Part shown: piece by piece, positions 4,075-5,034 of the stretch
Position numbering within the stretch: the first letter of the stretch is position 1
How the letters are laid out: the number at the start of each line of letters is the position of its first letter
DNA from: Candidatus Brocadiia bacterium
Lineage (GTDB): Bacteria > Planctomycetota > MHYJ01 > JACQXL01
DNA: 5,034 nt
Assembly (NCBI GenBank): GCA_020062035.1
Contig: JAGUXD010000053.1
Coordinates: forward strand, 1 to 5,034
Direction of reading: 5' to 3'
Notes under the pieces: model-generated
Database searches by the model: none
What the model saw: the letters and a program-made list of their open reading frames with translations, nothing else
Told to the model about the DNA's origin: nothing
Translations under genes and position numbers: made by a program

Positions 4075-5034
4075 TTACTGCGAGATTAGATACCAATTAA
4101 ACCAGCATATTAACAACATTGGAATAAAGACCAATAGCGAATAGCCGATAGCGAATAGCCGATAGCGAATAGCCAATAGCGAACAACCCACATATAAAGA
4201 ATATAATAAGCCAATCAGTATTAATGGACCTACTATAATAAGAAGAGTTTGTGTTGTTAAAAACGGCTTGGAAAGATGACCAGCCGTGCCAAAGAGGTTC
4301 CAGGACAAGCCCAGTGGGTCAGAAATCAAGGAAAAACCCTCCTCAAATCTGAGATTAAGAAGTTTCAGGGTGTTGGATAAATGATTAAAAATAGAAAGCG
4401 GTAAAAAGGCATTGGCAATCCCGTAAATCGGGATACGACAAATAAGGGAAAGAAAATAAAACACCACACTAATACCCCCAACCAATATTGCCATCATTAA
4501 CAAAATAGAAATTATTTCTGGTAACCTTCCCGCTAAAGCCAGAATGGTCTGATGAAAACCACTTATGTTAATAGCACCGAATATGCTAAAGGCAATCACT
4601 ATGATTATTAAAACACTCTCGCTAACATTTACGGATTTTGATTGCGATAATTCTTTAGCAGGCAGGCGGATATTTAAGGAAATATTATTATTAGGACAGG
4701 TTCTGATACATTCAGTGCAAAGGATACAATAAAGGTTAGTATCCATTGTTGCCGGATTCTCAAAGACCGGACAGGCAATTCCGTATTGATTACCACGAAT
4801 ACAATCCCGCGTCCGGCATTTCTGGCAGGTGGATTTATCTCGGTTCCTTAATTCTAAAGGTGCAAAGAGTCCGTATATTCCGCAGATTGCCCCGACCGGA
4901 CAGCCATAACGACAGAAGGTCTTACCGGGAAAAATTAGTGCCCAGATAAATGTCATCGCAAATATAACCAGGGCTAAATACGCAATTAAACGCGGATGGT
5001 CAGTCAGTCCAATCACATATTCTAACCAGATAAG
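4075..5034 (-). CDS. membrane-bound polyferredoxin, NapH/CcoG-like 4Fe-4S protein, 5' end outside the window
   Basis: A membrane electron-transfer protein. A GTG at 5016 would give 313 residues, but the frame stays open through six more codons (reading LIWLEY) to the edge, so the N-terminus is probably missing. Numbering from that GTG, segment 10-29 is a membrane helix, followed by CRYGCP (35-40, the CxxxCP motif of NapH, CcoG and YccM proteins). A two-cluster region follows: Cys64, Cys67, Cys72, Cys82 and the classical CxxCxxCxxxCP at Cys97, 100, 103 and 107. At least four further hydrophobic segments fill the C-terminal 180 residues. Such proteins pass electrons between quinol and periplasmic or membrane partners; the partner here is unknown. 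Residues 278-296 are encoded by a heptamer repeat array, so the C-terminal tail may be strain-variable. It is convergent with the metal operon and may be unrelated to it. Confidence 0.8.
   Translation of the reverse strand, partial: LIWLEYVIGLTDHPRLIAYLALVIFAMTFIWALIFPGKTFCRYGCPVGAICGIYGLFAPLELRNRDKSTCQKCRTRDCIRGNQYGIACPVFENPATMDTNLYCILCTECIRTCPNNNISLNIRLPAKELSQSKSVNVSESVLIIIVIAFSIFGAINISGFHQTILALAGRLPEIISILLMMAILVGGISVVFYFLSLICRIPIYGIANAFLPLSIFNHLSNTLKLLNLRFEEGFSLISDPLGLSWNLFGTAGHLSKPFLTTQTLLIIVGPLILIGLLYSLYVGCSLLAIRYRLFAIGYSLLVFIPMLLICWFNWYLISQ
4131..4184. repeat. heptamer/14-bp tandem repeat inside the polyferredoxin gene
   Basis: Four 14-bp units, CCAATAGCGAATAG, CCGATAGCGAATAG (twice) and CCAATAGCGAAC, can also be read as about 7.7 heptamers of the form C(C/G)(A/G)ATAG. 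The array lies within the last 40 codons of the minus-strand gene and encodes residues 278-296. A change of three heptamers keeps the frame (21 bp, 7 residues), while other changes would shift it close to the stop. Heptameric short tandem repeats (STRR) are known in cyanobacteria; this is an analogy, not an assignment. Confidence 0.85.

Noticed and set aside
4131..4184. Possible CRISPR-like repeat array
   Set aside because: The units are 7 or 14 bp and directly adjacent, with no spacers. It is a simple tandem repeat.

Overview
This is an AT-rich window (about 40% GC by eye) from a diderm (Gram-negative-type) bacterium. The evidence for an outer membrane is a predicted beta-barrel protein with a signal peptide and a C-terminal phenylalanine. 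The style suggests an anaerobic environmental lineage: compact genes, a hairpin in every intergenic gap, short dispersed palindromes, and a membrane polyferredoxin. I cannot fix the phylum from 5 kb. Planctomycetota, Nitrospirota or Desulfobacterota-like genomes would all fit.

Layout. Bases 1-261 hold no convincing gene. They carry a short 12-bp tandem repeat at the left edge, a perfect 14-bp palindrome (129-142) overlapping a possible promoter, and a nested hairpin (195-245). Four plus-strand genes follow with gaps of 98, 77 and 69 bp and look like one transcription unit. They encode a small exported Cys/His-rich protein (262-672), an outer-membrane beta-barrel (771-2057), a ZnuA-type periplasmic metal-binding protein (2135-3154) and a ZnuB-type ABC-3 permease (3224-4039). 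A convergent minus-strand gene (from 4075 to the right edge) encodes the C-terminal part of a NapH/CcoG-like membrane 4Fe-4S protein. A hairpin in the 35-bp gap between stop codons probably terminates one or both units.

How the genes work together. The four plus-strand genes read as a metal (most likely zinc) import route from outside to cytoplasm: outer-membrane entry, periplasmic capture, inner-membrane translocation. The small Cys/His-rich secreted protein may be an accessory metal-binding factor. No ABC ATPase is present in the window, and the permease is followed by a convergent gene. The energising subunit must therefore lie upstream of the window or elsewhere, or be shared with another transporter. 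The polyferredoxin gene is on the opposite strand and need not be related.

The most striking non-coding signals are a perfect 36-bp palindrome between the binding-protein and permease genes, different inverted repeats in the other gaps, two near-identical hairpin cores in opposite orientation bracketing the cluster, and a heptamer tandem repeat inside the 3' end of the polyferredoxin coding sequence. No clearly new defence, mobile or CRISPR system is visible. The best candidate for something undescribed is the four-gene metal-import unit with its secreted Cys/His-rich first gene.
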